A stretch of 64,000 nucleotides of DNA. Source: Kaistella chaponensis (GTDB lineage: Bacteria > Bacteroidota > Bacteroidia > Flavobacteriales > Weeksellaceae). Of this stretch, positions 33,725-42,873 are shown piece by piece. The notes below the pieces were generated by a model. It was not told the origin of the DNA. It did no database searches and saw only the letters and a list, made by a program, of their open reading frames with translations. The stretch spans positions 39,311 to 103,310 of the forward strand of contig NZ_FTOI01000011.1 in assembly GCF_900156725.1 (NCBI RefSeq), written 5' to 3'. The stretch's first letter is position 1; each line of letters begins with the position of its first letter. The position numbers and the translations under genes are program-made.

Positions 33725-35146
33725 ATGAAAAAATTTACCTTTTTTCTGATTACGCTATGCAGTATTCAGATTTTTTCCCAAATTACCATGACGAAAGATT
33801 CTTCATTTGGCAATGAAGGAGGATTTATTACATCATTTAATACGAACCAAATCGTTTTAAATAGCCATTTGATCGTATTGAAAGATCAATCGATTCTATA
33901 CTTGATCAATACCACTGATAATGATTATATTTTTAAACTAAAACCAAACGGAACTCTTGATTCTAATTTTGCAAATAATGGAAAACTAGAATTTGAAGTG
34001 AACAATTTTTTTAATGCAGTGCTGCAAGGCGATAAAATTTTGGTCTATTTCGGGCCAAAAAACGTTGTAAATAATCCATTTGAAGATTCTAAAATTCTAA
34101 GGTATCATCAAAATGGAACGTTAGATGCTACTTTTGGAGATAATGGCGTTTTAAATGAGATTACGGAAAGTACGAATCCACAATCATTAAGTGTTTTGGT
34201 TCTTGCAGATCAAAGCTTGATGGTTACTAATTCTAATAGTTCCAATGCCAAGAAATTTACAATTGATGGACAATTAGACCCAAGTTTTGGGAACAATGGA
34301 GAAATTAATTATCCCTATCATTTCCCTTTAGGACAGGCTGATAATGGCAAGATTGCAACTTGCGATATCAATTCGCTTTCCTCTTCGATTTTTTCCTTTT
34401 ATGATTTACATTCTTTGGAAACAAATACCATTCTTAACTTGAATCATCATTCCTGTCATTATTTAAATGGATTACCGTTGCAGAATAAAAATAATCGATC
34501 ATCGAAAATGACGCATAGTGGTTTGGTTTATTCGGTGTTTGAATATAACAATTATCCGCTTCCCGATTTTTCCCGATTAATTGTGATGAAAGATGAGCAT
34601 ATTGATTCTAATTTCAATGAAAATGGTTTTGTAACTTCTGCAGATTACGAGCAGTTTTTAGATGTTGGTTTTTCAGAGCAACAATTTTTTGTTTTGAAAC
34701 AAAAAGATCAGCAAAAATCTTTGATTGCGTATTCATCCACTGGAACTTCTTTAAAAATAAATGGAAACCGAGATTTCGCACTTCAATCTGGACAAGAAAT
34801 CGAAGTGAAACCAACTTATATTTTGGTGAATTCTATCGTTCAAGATGAAAACAACCTTCTTAACCGGGTAAAAATAGAAAAATTTCTTTTTCAAAATAAT
34901 AATCTTTCCACGTCAAATAATCAGCTAAAAAATGTCGAAATTCAAAATCCAGTGAAAGATATTTTGAATATTAAAAATGGAGAACTTGCCGAGAATTTTG
35001 AAATTTATAGTACAGATGGACGAAAAATTTTACAATCCAAAAACTTTAAAAACATCAATATTACAAATCTTCCGAAAGGAATTTACATCTTAAAGATACG
35101 TTTGAAATCTGGAGAAATAGTTTCTAAAAAATTAATGAAGAATTAA
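33725..35146 (+). CDS. Secreted delta-60-repeat protein with T9SS type A sorting domain
   Basis: This 473-residue exported protein has a signal peptide (FTFFLITLCSIQIFSQ). At least three delta-60-type beta-propeller repeats contain LDxxFGxxG or similar (LDSNFANNG, LDATFGDNG, LDPSFGNNG). The C-terminal Por/T9SS type A domain has NLPKGIYILKIRLKSGE near the end. The protein is exported across the outer membrane by the type IX system. Function is unknown. Several repeats are degenerate in the middle third. A 19-base motif and promoter lie upstream, and a terminator follows. Confidence 0.87.
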   Translation: MKKFTFFLITLCSIQIFSQITMTKDSSFGNEGGFITSFNTNQIVLNSHLIVLKDQSILYLINTTDNDYIFKLKPNGTLDSNFANNGKLEFEVNNFFNAVLQGDKILVYFGPKNVVNNPFEDSKILRYHQNGTLDATFGDNGVLNEITESTNPQSLSVLVLADQSLMVTNSNSSNAKKFTIDGQLDPSFGNNGEINYPYHFPLGQADNGKIATCDINSLSSSIFSFYDLHSLETNTILNLNHHSCHYLNGLPLQNKNNRSSKMTHSGLVYSVFEYNNYPLPDFSRLIVMKDEHIDSNFNENGFVTSADYEQFLDVGFSEQQFFVLKQKDQQKSLIAYSSTGTSLKINGNRDFALQSGQEIEVKPTYILVNSIVQDENNLLNRVKIEKFLFQNNNLSTSNNQLKNVEIQNPVKDILNIKNGELAENFEIYSTDGRKILQSKNFKNINITNLPKGIYILKIRLKSGEIVSKKLMKN

Positions 35147-35158
35147 GATTTTCCACAA

Positions 35159-35188
35159 AAAAAACCGCCTGAAAATACAGACGGTTTT
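35159..35188. terminator. Bidirectional terminator between convergent genes
   Basis: AAAACCGCCTG pairs with CAGACGGTTTT with one mismatch. It lies between the T9SS type A stop at 35146 and the transaldolase stop at 35214, so it can end both. Confidence 0.78.
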
Positions 35189-35213
35189 GCTATTTTTAAA
35201 AGAGAAACTCTTT

Positions 35214-35867
35214 TTAACTTAATTTTTTTGCATCAGCAACAAACTGCGCTAAACCTTTATCAGTTAAAGGGTGATTCAATAGATTTAAAATAGAATCCAA
35301 AGGCGAAGTAATTACATCTGCACCAATTTTCGCACAGTTGATAATGTGCATTGGCGAACGAATTGATGCTGCCAAAATTTCGGTATCGAACATATAATTA
35401 TCAAAAATAATTCTGATTTCTTCAATTAAATTCATTCCGTCCACAGAAATATCATCTAATCTTCCTAAGAAAGGAGAAACATAATTTGCTCCTGCTTTTG
35501 CTGCCAATAAAGCTTGTCCGGCGGAGAAAATCAAAGTACAGTTGGTTTTGATTCCTTTATTTGAAAAATATTTTAACGCTTTAATTCCGTCTTTAATCAT
35601 TGGAATTTTCACAACGATATTTGGGTGAATTGCTGCTAATTCGTCACCTTCTTTGATCATTTCTTCATAAGTGGTGCTCAAAACTTCGGCAGAAATATCT
35701 CCGTCAACAATTTCGCAAATGGTTTTGTAATGGTTCAAAATTGCTTCTTTCCCACTGATTCCTTCTTTGGCCATCAATGATGGATTGGTGGTAACTCCAT
35801 CTAAAATTCCTAAATCTTGTGCTTCTTTAATTTGCGCCAGATTAGCGGTGTCGATAAAAAATTTCAT
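35214..35867 (-). CDS. Fructose-6-phosphate aldolase/transaldolase (short type)
   Basis: This 217-residue TIM barrel of the FSA/TalC type has [15 protein letters not shown] at the start, [13 protein letters not shown], the Schiff-base lysine in [15 protein letters not shown], and [13 protein letters not shown]. It transfers or condenses dihydroxyacetone units in the pentose phosphate pathway. Fructose-6-phosphate aldolase and transaldolase activities cannot be told apart from this reading. The frame is open from 35969, but the ATG at 35867 follows a TACCTTTG promoter element by 17 bp. It overlaps no other gene and is separate from the lipid cluster upstream. Confidence 0.93.
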   Translation of the reverse strand: MKFFIDTANLAQIKEAQDLGILDGVTTNPSLMAKEGISGKEAILNHYKTICEIVDGDISAEVLSTTYEEMIKEGDELAAIHPNIVVKIPMIKDGIKALKYFSNKGIKTNCTLIFSAGQALLAAKAGANYVSPFLGRLDDISVDGMNLIEEIRIIFDNYMFDTEILAASIRSPMHIINCAKIGADVITSPLDSILNLLNHPLTDKGLAQFVADAKKLS

Positions 35868-35884
35868 AGTACTTTTTGTTTGTG

Positions 35885-35892
35885 CAAAGGTA
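35885..35892 (-). promoter_or_regulatory. -7 promoter element for the transaldolase
   Basis: TACCTTTG on the minus strand matches TAnnTTTG and ends 17 bp before the ATG at 35867. Confidence 0.6.
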
Positions 35893-35943
35893 AGATTTTC
35901 GGATGCAATAGGGAAATGAATTCTATTTAAAAATAGAGAATAA

Positions 35944-36198
35944 TTATTTTGCAGCAAGCTTTTCTTCAATCACCATTAAAGCTGATTGTACATCGCGCAT
36001 TTTTTCCATGGAGTCTGCATCGATTTCGATATCAAAAACTTCTTCCACATCCAAAATCACATCGACTAAGTTGGCAGAATTGATGTTTAAATCATTGATG
36101 AAATCTGTATTTTCATTAATGTTTTCTAAAGCTTCCTCATTTTTCACGTAAGGTTTTACAATTTTTTTTAGTTTCTGAATCGATTCGTCCTTGTTCAT
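35944..36198 (-). CDS. Acyl carrier protein of the polyketide/fatty-acid cluster
   Basis: This 84-residue acyl carrier protein has S41 in [19 protein letters not shown] as the phosphopantetheine site. The usual DSL is replaced by NSA. It is acidic and helical as expected. It is 18 bp downstream of the ketosynthase gene, so it is a dedicated carrier for this cluster rather than the housekeeping ACP. It is the last gene of the minus-strand cluster that starts at 41967. Confidence 0.9.
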   Translation of the reverse strand: MNKDESIQKLKKIVKPYVKNEEALENINENTDFINDLNINSANLVDVILDVEEVFDIEIDADSMEKMRDVQSALMVIEEKLAAK

Positions 36199-36216
36199 AT
36201 TTTGATTTAATTTTTG

Positions 36217-37491
36217 TTAAGAATATTTTTTAAAGATAACACAACCATTCACGTCGCCAAAGCCAAAACTTACTTTCGCCGCAATATTGATTTCTTTTTC
36301 TAAAAGGTTAAGCGGAATACAATCGGCATCGATCATTGCAGAAATTTCTTCATTCAAATCTTCACAATTGATATTTGGCGCAATGAAATTTTCAGAAAGT
36401 TGTAGAACAGTTGCCACACATTCAATACTCGCCGCTGCGGAAAGACAATGTCCAGTCAACGCTTTCAAAGAATTAATAGAAGGGAAATTTTTTCCAGAGC
36501 GGTTTAAAGCCGTCGACAAATTTTGAATTTCTGTTGCATCTTTGGATGTTGCGGTTAAATGTCCGCTGATATAATCGATGTCTTTTGCTTCAATTCCAGA
36601 ATCTTTAAGAGCGTCTTTCACACATTTTTCTACGGCTGTTGAATTGGGAGCAGTCATACTTCCACCGCCACGTTGACCGCCACTATTGATATTTCCACCC
36701 AGAATTTCACAATAGATTTTCGCATTTCTTGCTAAAGCCGACTCTAAATCTTCAATGACCAAAGCTCCAGCTCCGCTTCCTGGAACAAAACCCGCTGCAG
36801 AAGCACTCATCGGACGAGAAGCTTTTTTCGGATTTTCATTTGACTTAAAATTGCACACTTTTATCGCATCAAAACCTGCCCAAATATAGGGACCAGAATC
36901 GCTTGTACTTCCGGCTAAAATGCGTTTTGCTTTTCCGGATTTAATTCGATCAAAAGCCATTAAAATACTTTCTGTTCCGGTTGTACATGCCGAAGAATTC
37001 GTAGTCACCTGATTTCCTAAACCTAATTTTCCACCTAAGTAAGCGCTAATTCCGCTGTTCATCGTTTGTGAAACTGCAGTGCTTCCTAATCTTCGAGTTT
37101 GAAGGGCGTCAATTTTATAAATACTTTCCCGAAATTTTTCAATTCCCGAAGTTCCTGCTCCGAAGATCGTTCCGGAATCCCAATCTGGATTTTCATCTGC
37201 TGGAATTTCTAAACCGGCATCTTTCCAAGCGTCTAAACCCGCGATAACGCCGTACATTATTCCGGTCGAATTAAAATTTCGAAGTTCTAAATCGGTAAAA
37301 TATTCGTGTAAGTTTTCTTTATCAATGGGCGGCGTTCCAGAAACCTGACAAGAGAATTGTAAGTCGGCTAATTGCTGGTCAAACCGAATTCCGGAGCGAC
37401 CTTCTTTCAAGGCAGATCGGAAATTTTGCAAACCAATTCCATTTGGAGCAACTACGCCTAAACCGGTGATGACAACTCTTCTTTCTTTCAT
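36217..37491 (-). CDS. Beta-ketoacyl-ACP synthase (KAS I/II type)
   Basis: This 424-residue condensing enzyme has the complete Cys-His-His triad, C169 in SSACTTGTES, H311 in ISGHLTATSKDATE and H348 in KALTGHCLSAAA. FabF-type enzymes have this triad; chain-length factors lack the Cys, so this one is catalytic. A TTG five codons upstream is possible, but the ATG at 37491 gives the normal MKERRVVITGLGVV start. It is 18 bp from the ACP gene and would elongate acyl-ACP. A palindromic repeat separates it from the dehydratase gene. Confidence 0.92.
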   Translation of the reverse strand: MKERRVVITGLGVVAPNGIGLQNFRSALKEGRSGIRFDQQLADLQFSCQVSGTPPIDKENLHEYFTDLELRNFNSTGIMYGVIAGLDAWKDAGLEIPADENPDWDSGTIFGAGTSGIEKFRESIYKIDALQTRRLGSTAVSQTMNSGISAYLGGKLGLGNQVTTNSSACTTGTESILMAFDRIKSGKAKRILAGSTSDSGPYIWAGFDAIKVCNFKSNENPKKASRPMSASAAGFVPGSGAGALVIEDLESALARNAKIYCEILGGNINSGGQRGGGSMTAPNSTAVEKCVKDALKDSGIEAKDIDYISGHLTATSKDATEIQNLSTALNRSGKNFPSINSLKALTGHCLSAAASIECVATVLQLSENFIAPNINCEDLNEEISAMIDADCIPLNLLEKEINIAAKVSFGFGDVNGCVIFKKYS

Positions 37492-37540
37492 AATTTTTGC
37501 ACTCAATTTTATTGCAATTTCTCAGACGAATTAGTATTTC

Positions 37541-37606
37541 TCGCACAGATTACACGGATTTTCACAGATTATTTAAACTTCCTGAATCTGTGCAATCTGT
37601 GTGCGA
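37541..37606. repeat. CACAGATT/AATCTGTG dispersed palindrome
   Basis: TCGCACAGATTACACGGATT faces AATCTGTGTGCGA across a short unpaired region, with inner copies (TCACAGATT and GAATCTGTGCAATC). It interrupts the lipid operon between the dehydratase and ketosynthase genes. It can fold into a large hairpin in the mRNA. Confidence 0.6.
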
Positions 37607-37642
37607 TATTTTTCAATTTTATTTTGTAAAATGCAATTCATA

Positions 37643-38071
37643 CTACATGATAATTCCAGCGATTGTTCCTTCACAGACGATTTCGGATTTTTCGTTCAAC
37701 ATCTTCACTTTGGATTTTAATTTATTAAACCGAAAATAAATTTTCTCTGAAATCACCGTGACTTTTTCGCCCGGAAAAACGGGTTTTAAATATTCAATTT
37801 CAGTTGAAGTTAAACCGATTTGACTGTTTTCATTTAAATCTTTTCCTACCAGAAAAATTCCTAAACAAACCAGTCCAATTTGAGCCATGGTTTCTGTTAA
37901 AATAACGCCGGGTGTAACTGGATTATTTTTAAAATGACCTTTGTAAAAATCTAAATCTTCTTTAAAAGTAAAATTTCCTGTTGCGCCATTTTCATCCACG
38001 CTCACCAAATCATCCACAAATAAAAATGGTGGAGAATAGGGGAGTTTCGCTAAAATTTCTGATGTATTCAT
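37643..38071 (-). CDS. 3-hydroxyacyl-ACP dehydratase, FabZ-like hotdog protein
   Basis: This 142-residue hotdog protein has H46 in FYKGHFKNNPVTPG and E60 in LTETMAQIG, the FabZ catalytic pair. It dehydrates 3-hydroxyacyl-ACP to trans-2-enoyl-ACP. The frame is open upstream, but the ATG at 38071 overlaps the upstream stop by one base (TAATG), a strong sign of translational coupling to the SDR gene. The enzyme belongs to the cluster's fatty-acid-synthase-like set. Confidence 0.88.
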   Translation of the reverse strand: MNTSEILAKLPYSPPFLFVDDLVSVDENGATGNFTFKEDLDFYKGHFKNNPVTPGVILTETMAQIGLVCLGIFLVGKDLNENSQIGLTSTEIEYLKPVFPGEKVTVISEKIYFRFNKLKSKVKMLNEKSEIVCEGTIAGIIM

Positions 38072-38868
38072 TAACTTAAATGTTCCCCACCATCGACGGG
38101 AATTACACAACCATTGATCCACGAAGCTTCATCTTGACACAATAAACTGACCACATTTGCCACATCTTCTGGCATGGTTAATCTTTTGAAAGGATTTCTC
38201 TTTTTCGTATATTCTTTAATTTCTTCACTTCCCGGAATCATTTGCAAAGATCTTGTATCGGTAACTCCGGCTTGAATACAGTTGGAACGTAACCCGAATG
38301 GTGCAAATTCTAAAGCAATATTTCTGGAAATGGCTTCTAAAGCAGCTTTTGCAGCAGAAACTGCGCCGTAATGATTGATCGGTTTAGTGCTTCCTTCACT
38401 GGTAAAAGCCAAAATTCTCGCGTCTTTTGCAAAGATATTTTCATCAAAAATCAATTTCGTCCAGTTGTATAAACTAATTGCCATCGCTTGAAGCGTAATG
38501 GAGAAATCATCAGTTGAAAGACTTGCACTTTCATTTCCGATCATTGGTTTTAAATTTCCTTTGGCGATACTGTGCAAAAGACATCGAATCTTTCCGTCTG
38601 CTCCTAAAGCGGTTTTTAATTCCGATACAATATCCTGTTGATGTTGAATATTTAAAGCGTCTTTATTCAAACTTAAAAACTGAATGTTTTCATTTTTAAG
38701 AAATGAGAATTCTTGATTAATGGTTTCCATTTCTGCACGGGAACTGCGGTGAATAATACAAATATTCATTCCTTCGCTCGCTAATTTTTTAGCTGAAGCC
38801 AAACCTAAACCTGAACTTCCGCCCAGAATTAAAGTCCAATAATTTGTATTTTCAAATTTTCTTACCAT
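38071..38868 (-). CDS. SDR reductase of enoyl-ACP-reductase (FabL/FabI) type
   Basis: This 265-residue Rossmann-fold enzyme has the cofactor loop LGGSSGLGLA (residues about 15-24). The active site is Y167-x6-K174 (YGAVSAAK), the YX6K spacing of enoyl-ACP reductases instead of the YX3K of ketoreductases. It also has HSIAKGNL near residue 99 as in FabL. It could reduce the double bond left by the dehydratase. A ketoreductase role is not excluded. No separate ketoreductase gene is seen in the cluster. It overlaps the upstream PKS gene by 7 bp. Confidence 0.82.
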   Translation of the reverse strand: MVRKFENTNYWTLILGGSSGLGLASAKKLASEGMNICIIHRSSRAEMETINQEFSFLKNENIQFLSLNKDALNIQHQQDIVSELKTALGADGKIRCLLHSIAKGNLKPMIGNESASLSTDDFSITLQAMAISLYNWTKLIFDENIFAKDARILAFTSEGSTKPINHYGAVSAAKAALEAISRNIALEFAPFGLRSNCIQAGVTDTRSLQMIPGSEEIKEYTKKRNPFKRLTMPEDVANVVSLLCQDEASWINGCVIPVDGGEHLS

Positions 38869-39914
38869 TGCAATAAAACTCTTTGCGCAGAAAATCCTGG
38901 TCCGAAACTGAGCATTAAACCAATTTCGCCTTCCTGCGGATTTTTATTAATAATATCTTCCAAAACATATAAAACCGTTGCGCTCGACATGTTTCCGTAT
39001 AACCGTAAAATTTCTTTCGTCGTATCAATATTTTTGCCCAATTCCGAAAATAAACCTTCCACCATCTGAACGATTTTTTTTCCGCCCGGATGAAAAATCA
39101 AATGATCAACATCGTCAATTTTTAAATGTTGTTTGGCTAAAAAGGGATGCACGATTTCAGGAAAATGTGCGCCAATCGTATCGGGAACTTCGATATCGAG
39201 AATCATTTTTAAACCAGAATTGGTGAGTTGAAAACCCATCATGTGTTCATTGTTATAAAAATGGTACATTTCTTCGGCAATGATTTTTGGACCTAAATCT
39301 TCTTCGTACGAACTTAAAAGTGCACAACTTGCGCCATCACCAAAAATCGCGGCACTTACAATATTTGCCATGGAAAAATCTTCCAATTGAAAAGTTGCAG
39401 TTGGTGCTTCTACCGCAATCACGGCTGCTCTTTTATTTGGATTCGCTTCCAGGAATTTTTTAGCATAAATCATCCCCGAAACTCCCGCTGCACAACCCAT
39501 TTCTGTAACCGGAAGCCGAACGATATCCTGACGAAGATTTAATTTATTAATTAAATAGGCATCCAAAGAAGGAATCATAATTCCGGTGCAACTTATGGTG
39601 ATGATATAGTCTAAACTTTGTCCGTCCCACTTGGCTTTTTCAAGCGCTTTTTGTAGAACCTGTTCCCCTAAAATCACGACTTCGCGCGCATAAATGTTAT
39701 TTTTTTCTTCGAAAGACGTCACGGTAAAAACTTCCATCGGATCCATGATCGAATAGCGCTCATCTACTGCGGCACCTTCGAAAATTTTCTTTACTTTTCG
39801 TCGAAACCGATCATCATGGTTGACCAACCATTGGTCTAAAAACGGTAAAACTTCTTCAGTTTTTCGGGAATATTTTGGCAGTTGTTTGGCAACTGAAACT
39901 ACTTTTACACTCAT
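38862..39914 (-). CDS. Type III polyketide synthase (chalcone synthase-like)
   Basis: This 350-residue homodimeric-type polyketide synthase has the Cys-His-Asn triad, C141 in TEMGCAAGVSG, H275 in IFHPGGKK and N308 in YGNMSSATVLYVLE. It condenses an acyl starter with malonyl units without an ACP, giving pyrones or resorcinols. The N-terminus SVKVVSVAKQLPKYSR is family-typical. The starter is probably an acyl chain built by the neighbouring KAS, dehydratase, reductase and ACP. It overlaps the SDR gene by 7 bp and follows a methyltransferase and oxidoreductase across a repeat-filled gap. Confidence 0.92.
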   Translation of the reverse strand: MSVKVVSVAKQLPKYSRKTEEVLPFLDQWLVNHDDRFRRKVKKIFEGAAVDERYSIMDPMEVFTVTSFEEKNNIYAREVVILGEQVLQKALEKAKWDGQSLDYIITISCTGIMIPSLDAYLINKLNLRQDIVRLPVTEMGCAAGVSGMIYAKKFLEANPNKRAAVIAVEAPTATFQLEDFSMANIVSAAIFGDGASCALLSSYEEDLGPKIIAEEMYHFYNNEHMMGFQLTNSGLKMILDIEVPDTIGAHFPEIVHPFLAKQHLKIDDVDHLIFHPGGKKIVQMVEGLFSELGKNIDTTKEILRLYGNMSSATVLYVLEDIINKNPQEGEIGLMLSFGPGFSAQRVLLQW

Positions 39915-39946
39915 TAATTATTTATATTTAACCACATTTTTTCAAC

Positions 39947-40079
39947 CACAAAGTCACAAAGAAATACTTGACAAATTGCTTCAGAAAAGTTCACAAAATA
40001 AAAAATACTTAGATTTTTCTTCTTTGTAAACTAACTTTTTTATCTCACTTTTAACCAAACAAATCTTTGTGACTTTGTG
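39947..40079. repeat. CACAAAGTCACAAAGA inverted repeat
   Basis: CACAAAGTCACAAAGA (39947-39962) and its perfect complement TCTTTGTGACTTTGTG (40064-40079) bracket 101 bp of AT-rich DNA between the methyltransferase and PKS genes. Nothing coding is visible between the arms. Confidence 0.7.
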
Positions 40080-40117
40080 TTTCAAACTTTTACAAGGCTT
40101 TAAAAAAACTTTTTAAT

Positions 40118-40828
40118 TTATTTTCTTATAATCCATTGGTAGCGAAACGCCCATTTCCATTTGATACTGTATTTTTTTAACCCTAAATCTTTTGAAAATT
40201 TCTCCAGATCTTCTCTTTTGAAACCCCGTAAAATGGAAATTAAACCATCATTTGCGGTCATTTTTTCTAACCTAAAGATAAAGATAATTGCTTGAAAAAG
40301 TCGGTAAGCCAATTTACTTCTTTGCAAATCATTGACCACGATTCCTTTTTTGACTAAATTAAAAATAACTTTCATTATTTTTATGATTTCGTCATTTTTA
40401 AAGTGATGTAAAGTAAGCGTAATTAGGGCGATGTCAATACTCAATTTTGAAAAATCGTACAAAAAGATATCTTCGGCTAAGTAAGAAATGTTTTCAAAAT
40501 TGGTGGAGCATTTTTCTGCGTGACGAATTGTGGCTTCATTGGCATCAATTCCGATCAATTTAAAATTTAAGTGGTTGTCTTTCCCATATTTCGAAAGCAT
40601 TCTCAACATGTCGCCGCTTCCACAACCGAAATCGATGATGGTGATGACTTGATCTTTAGGAAAATCTTTAATTAAAGTTTTCACGCCATCTAAAGTCACA
40701 GCATTTCCACCGAGCAATTGATTAATTCGGGCAATGTCGTCTAAAGCGGTAACCAAACCTGCATTATCCATGGAAAAGTCATCCATCGATTCTTCCAAAT
40801 CTGTTCTGTAAGTAGTGTCTAAAGCCAT
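40118..40828 (-). CDS. SAM-dependent methyltransferase
   Basis: This 236-residue class I methyltransferase has motif I in IIDFGCGSGDML (about residue 62) and an acidic residue in LIGIDANEATI (motif II). The C-terminal region is basic and hydrophobic, with FRLEKMTANDGLISILRG. Its start overlaps the FAD oxidoreductase stop by one base. The acceptor is probably the polyketide product of the cluster, methylated on carbon or oxygen, which is inference. Confidence 0.85.
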   Translation of the reverse strand: MALDTTYRTDLEESMDDFSMDNAGLVTALDDIARINQLLGGNAVTLDGVKTLIKDFPKDQVITIIDFGCGSGDMLRMLSKYGKDNHLNFKLIGIDANEATIRHAEKCSTNFENISYLAEDIFLYDFSKLSIDIALITLTLHHFKNDEIIKIMKVIFNLVKKGIVVNDLQRSKLAYRLFQAIIFIFRLEKMTANDGLISILRGFKREDLEKFSKDLGLKKYSIKWKWAFRYQWIIRK

Positions 40829-41967
40829 TATTTTTTGATGGTAATTTCCTTACCATGGGTTTTTCTAATAATTAAAGGTAGAAGAAATGGAACATAGGTA
40901 ATTAAGGTCGTCAAAGTTTCTGAAAGTTTTGAATGTTCCAGGATACTACCCAAAATTCGGCCATACCATAATCTTTTCTTGAAATTTTTGTTCCAGTTTA
41001 AAGAATAGTTCTTTTCCATTTCAGGTCGTGAAATTTTTCCAGTTAAAAATTCTATGGCTTGTTCTGAAGCCAATTTTGCACTGTGAATCGCCATTGCCAT
41101 TCCGTTTCCGCACAAAGGATGAATTAATCCGGCGGTGTCGCCCATCATTAAAATATGGTTTTCAATATTCTTTTTTTTCTTAAAACAAATTTGACTGATG
41201 GTTAAAGGTTTTTCAAAAACAGAAGTAGAATTTTGCAGAATATTTTTTAAATGAGGACTTTGAGAAACCACTTTTTCCTGGAATTCTTCAATATTTTTAT
41301 ATTTTTTGAACGATTTAAAATTGGTTAAATAACAGATGTTGAGCAAATTATTTTCCACTTTTGAAACACCACAATAACCGCCTTTAAAATTATGAAGTCC
41401 TACAACTTTTTCATCAAACTCACCTTTATAATGGGACTTTACACCCAACCACGGCGATTTTTTCTCAATAAAATTTCGCTTCATTTTCACATCTAAATTG
41501 GAACGCTTTCCAAATCCACCCAAAACGACTTTCGAGGTCAATGTTTTTCCAGAACCTAAATGAACTTCAAAAAAATCATCTTTAAAAATGACTTCATTGA
41601 CCTGATCTTCTAAAATTTCGCAGTTTTGGGAAAGTGCTTTTTGGTATAGAAATTCATCTAAAGTAAATCGACTGATCCCAAAACCACCGAGCGGAAGTGG
41701 CGTTTCAATTGTTCGTCCAGACTCGGAAGAAAATTGCAGATTTTTGATGTGAGTTGGTTTTAATTCTTCGATATGAATCTGCAGCCAAGCGAAATAGGGA
41801 AGAACTTCATTGGAAATATATTCGCCGCAGACTTTGTGTTTTGGATAGGAATTTTTTTCGATAACAATCACTTTACATCCCATTTTCGTGAGGTGAATCG
41901 CGCTTGTTAAGCCGGCTAAACCGCCGCCGATAATTAAGATTTGGGTGTTTAAAGGATGATTTTTCAA
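40828..41967 (-). CDS. FAD-dependent oxidoreductase (geranylgeranyl-reductase/halogenase-like fold)
   Basis: This 379-residue flavoprotein has the dinucleotide-binding motif ILIIGGGLAGLTSAIHL at residues 10-26. HKVCGEYISNEVLPYF and GDTAGLIHPLCGNGMAMAIH are typical of group A flavin-dependent hydroxylases, geranylgeranyl reductases and halogenases. The halogenase tryptophan motif is not seen. It is the first gene of the minus-strand cluster and overlaps the methyltransferase by one base. It may hydroxylate or reduce the polyketide or its acyl chain. Confidence 0.82.
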   Translation of the reverse strand: MKNHPLNTQILIIGGGLAGLTSAIHLTKMGCKVIVIEKNSYPKHKVCGEYISNEVLPYFAWLQIHIEELKPTHIKNLQFSSESGRTIETPLPLGGFGISRFTLDEFLYQKALSQNCEILEDQVNEVIFKDDFFEVHLGSGKTLTSKVVLGGFGKRSNLDVKMKRNFIEKKSPWLGVKSHYKGEFDEKVVGLHNFKGGYCGVSKVENNLLNICYLTNFKSFKKYKNIEEFQEKVVSQSPHLKNILQNSTSVFEKPLTISQICFKKKKNIENHILMMGDTAGLIHPLCGNGMAMAIHSAKLASEQAIEFLTGKISRPEMEKNYSLNWNKNFKKRLWYGRILGSILEHSKLSETLTTLITYVPFLLPLIIRKTHGKEITIKK

Positions 41968-42031
41968 ATTAATTTGATTCGATTATTATAATCAGATTTA
42001 AAAATAAAATTATTGTAAGATTTGAAATATT

Positions 42032-42355
42032 TTACTGCGAATTTGTCATCAATTCAACATTAAAATTAACTTTTGCTTTCATCGCTCCAAATACTTTTAA
42101 AATAGTTTCTACCGTAAAATTAGAATTGTTGTTTTCAAGTTTTGAAATTTGAGCACGTTGCACTCCTATTAATTTACCTAATTCTTCTTGCGTTAAATTT
42201 CGCTCTAAGCGAACGGTTTTTATCATGTCTCCTAAAACATCCAATTGTAATTCTTGCTCATATTTTATTCTTTTTGTCGAACCGATTTCACCTATAAATT
42301 CATCTTTTATTTGGTCAAAAGTGAATATTTCTAAATCTTTTACTTTAGTTGCCAT
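42032..42355 (-). CDS. higA: HigA-like XRE antitoxin
   Basis: This 107-residue protein has a helix-turn-helix of the XRE/Cro type in the C-terminal half (NLTQEELGKLIGVQRAQISKLENN), ending in a short beta tail (KVNFNVELM). The order toxin first, then antitoxin, and the 2-bp gap to higB match HigBA modules. It binds DNA and represses the pair's promoter. The ATG is at 42355. Confidence 0.88.
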   Translation of the reverse strand: MATKVKDLEIFTFDQIKDEFIGEIGSTKRIKYEQELQLDVLGDMIKTVRLERNLTQEELGKLIGVQRAQISKLENNNSNFTVETILKVFGAMKAKVNFNVELMTNSQ

Positions 42356-42357
42356 TA

Positions 42358-42696
42358 TTATCTATTTTTCTGTTCAAAATATTTTAATCTTATTTGCTTT
42401 GCTTTTTCAATGTCCTTTTCAGGTGTTTTGCCCGTCTTTTTAATAATTCCATGTGTTGTTAAAACCAAAGTTTCACGCTTCTCTTCTTTATCCCAAAATG
42501 CAAATAATCTGCAGTGGGTGTTATTGTACAATGTTCTGAATTCCCAAATTTCTCCTTTTAGTTTTTTAAACAAATTATTATCATTTGTAATTTTAGCTTT
42601 ATCAATATTAAAAATGACTTTATTTCTAGACTTTTCATCCATTTCTAATAAAAATTCTCTTGCTTCCGTCAAAAACAAAACTTCAAATTTTTTCAT
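42358..42696 (-). CDS. higB: HigB/RelE-like toxin (Gp49-like)
   Basis: This 112-residue mRNA interferase is of the Gp49/HigB type, with FEVLFLTEAREFLLEM at the start, IWEFRTLYNNTHCRLFAFW in the middle and THGIIKKTGKTPEKDIEKAK near the end (the THGFxKKxxKTP signature). It is expected to cleave mRNA on the ribosome. The in-frame TTG at 42699 is not used. The ATG at 42696 follows a TATCTTTG promoter element by 21 bp. Confidence 0.88.
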   Translation of the reverse strand: MKKFEVLFLTEAREFLLEMDEKSRNKVIFNIDKAKITNDNNLFKKLKGEIWEFRTLYNNTHCRLFAFWDKEEKRETLVLTTHGIIKKTGKTPEKDIEKAKQIRLKYFEQKNR

Positions 42697-42717
42697 CAAA
42701 CCCTAAATGTTTCCATA

Positions 42718-42725
42718 CAAAGATA
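42718..42725 (-). promoter_or_regulatory. -7 promoter element for higBA
   Basis: TATCTTTG on the minus strand matches TAnnTTTG and ends 21 bp before the higB ATG at 42696. Confidence 0.6.
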
Positions 42726-42873
42726 CATATAATTTGAAGTGAACTAAATTTATTTTCATTTTATTTAGTATGAAATTCAGACTTCAAACAAAAAAACCTC
42801 ACGTTTCCGCAAGGTTCTATAATTTATTGTAGATTTTAAACATCCATCATCAGACATCCATCATCCAACAATC

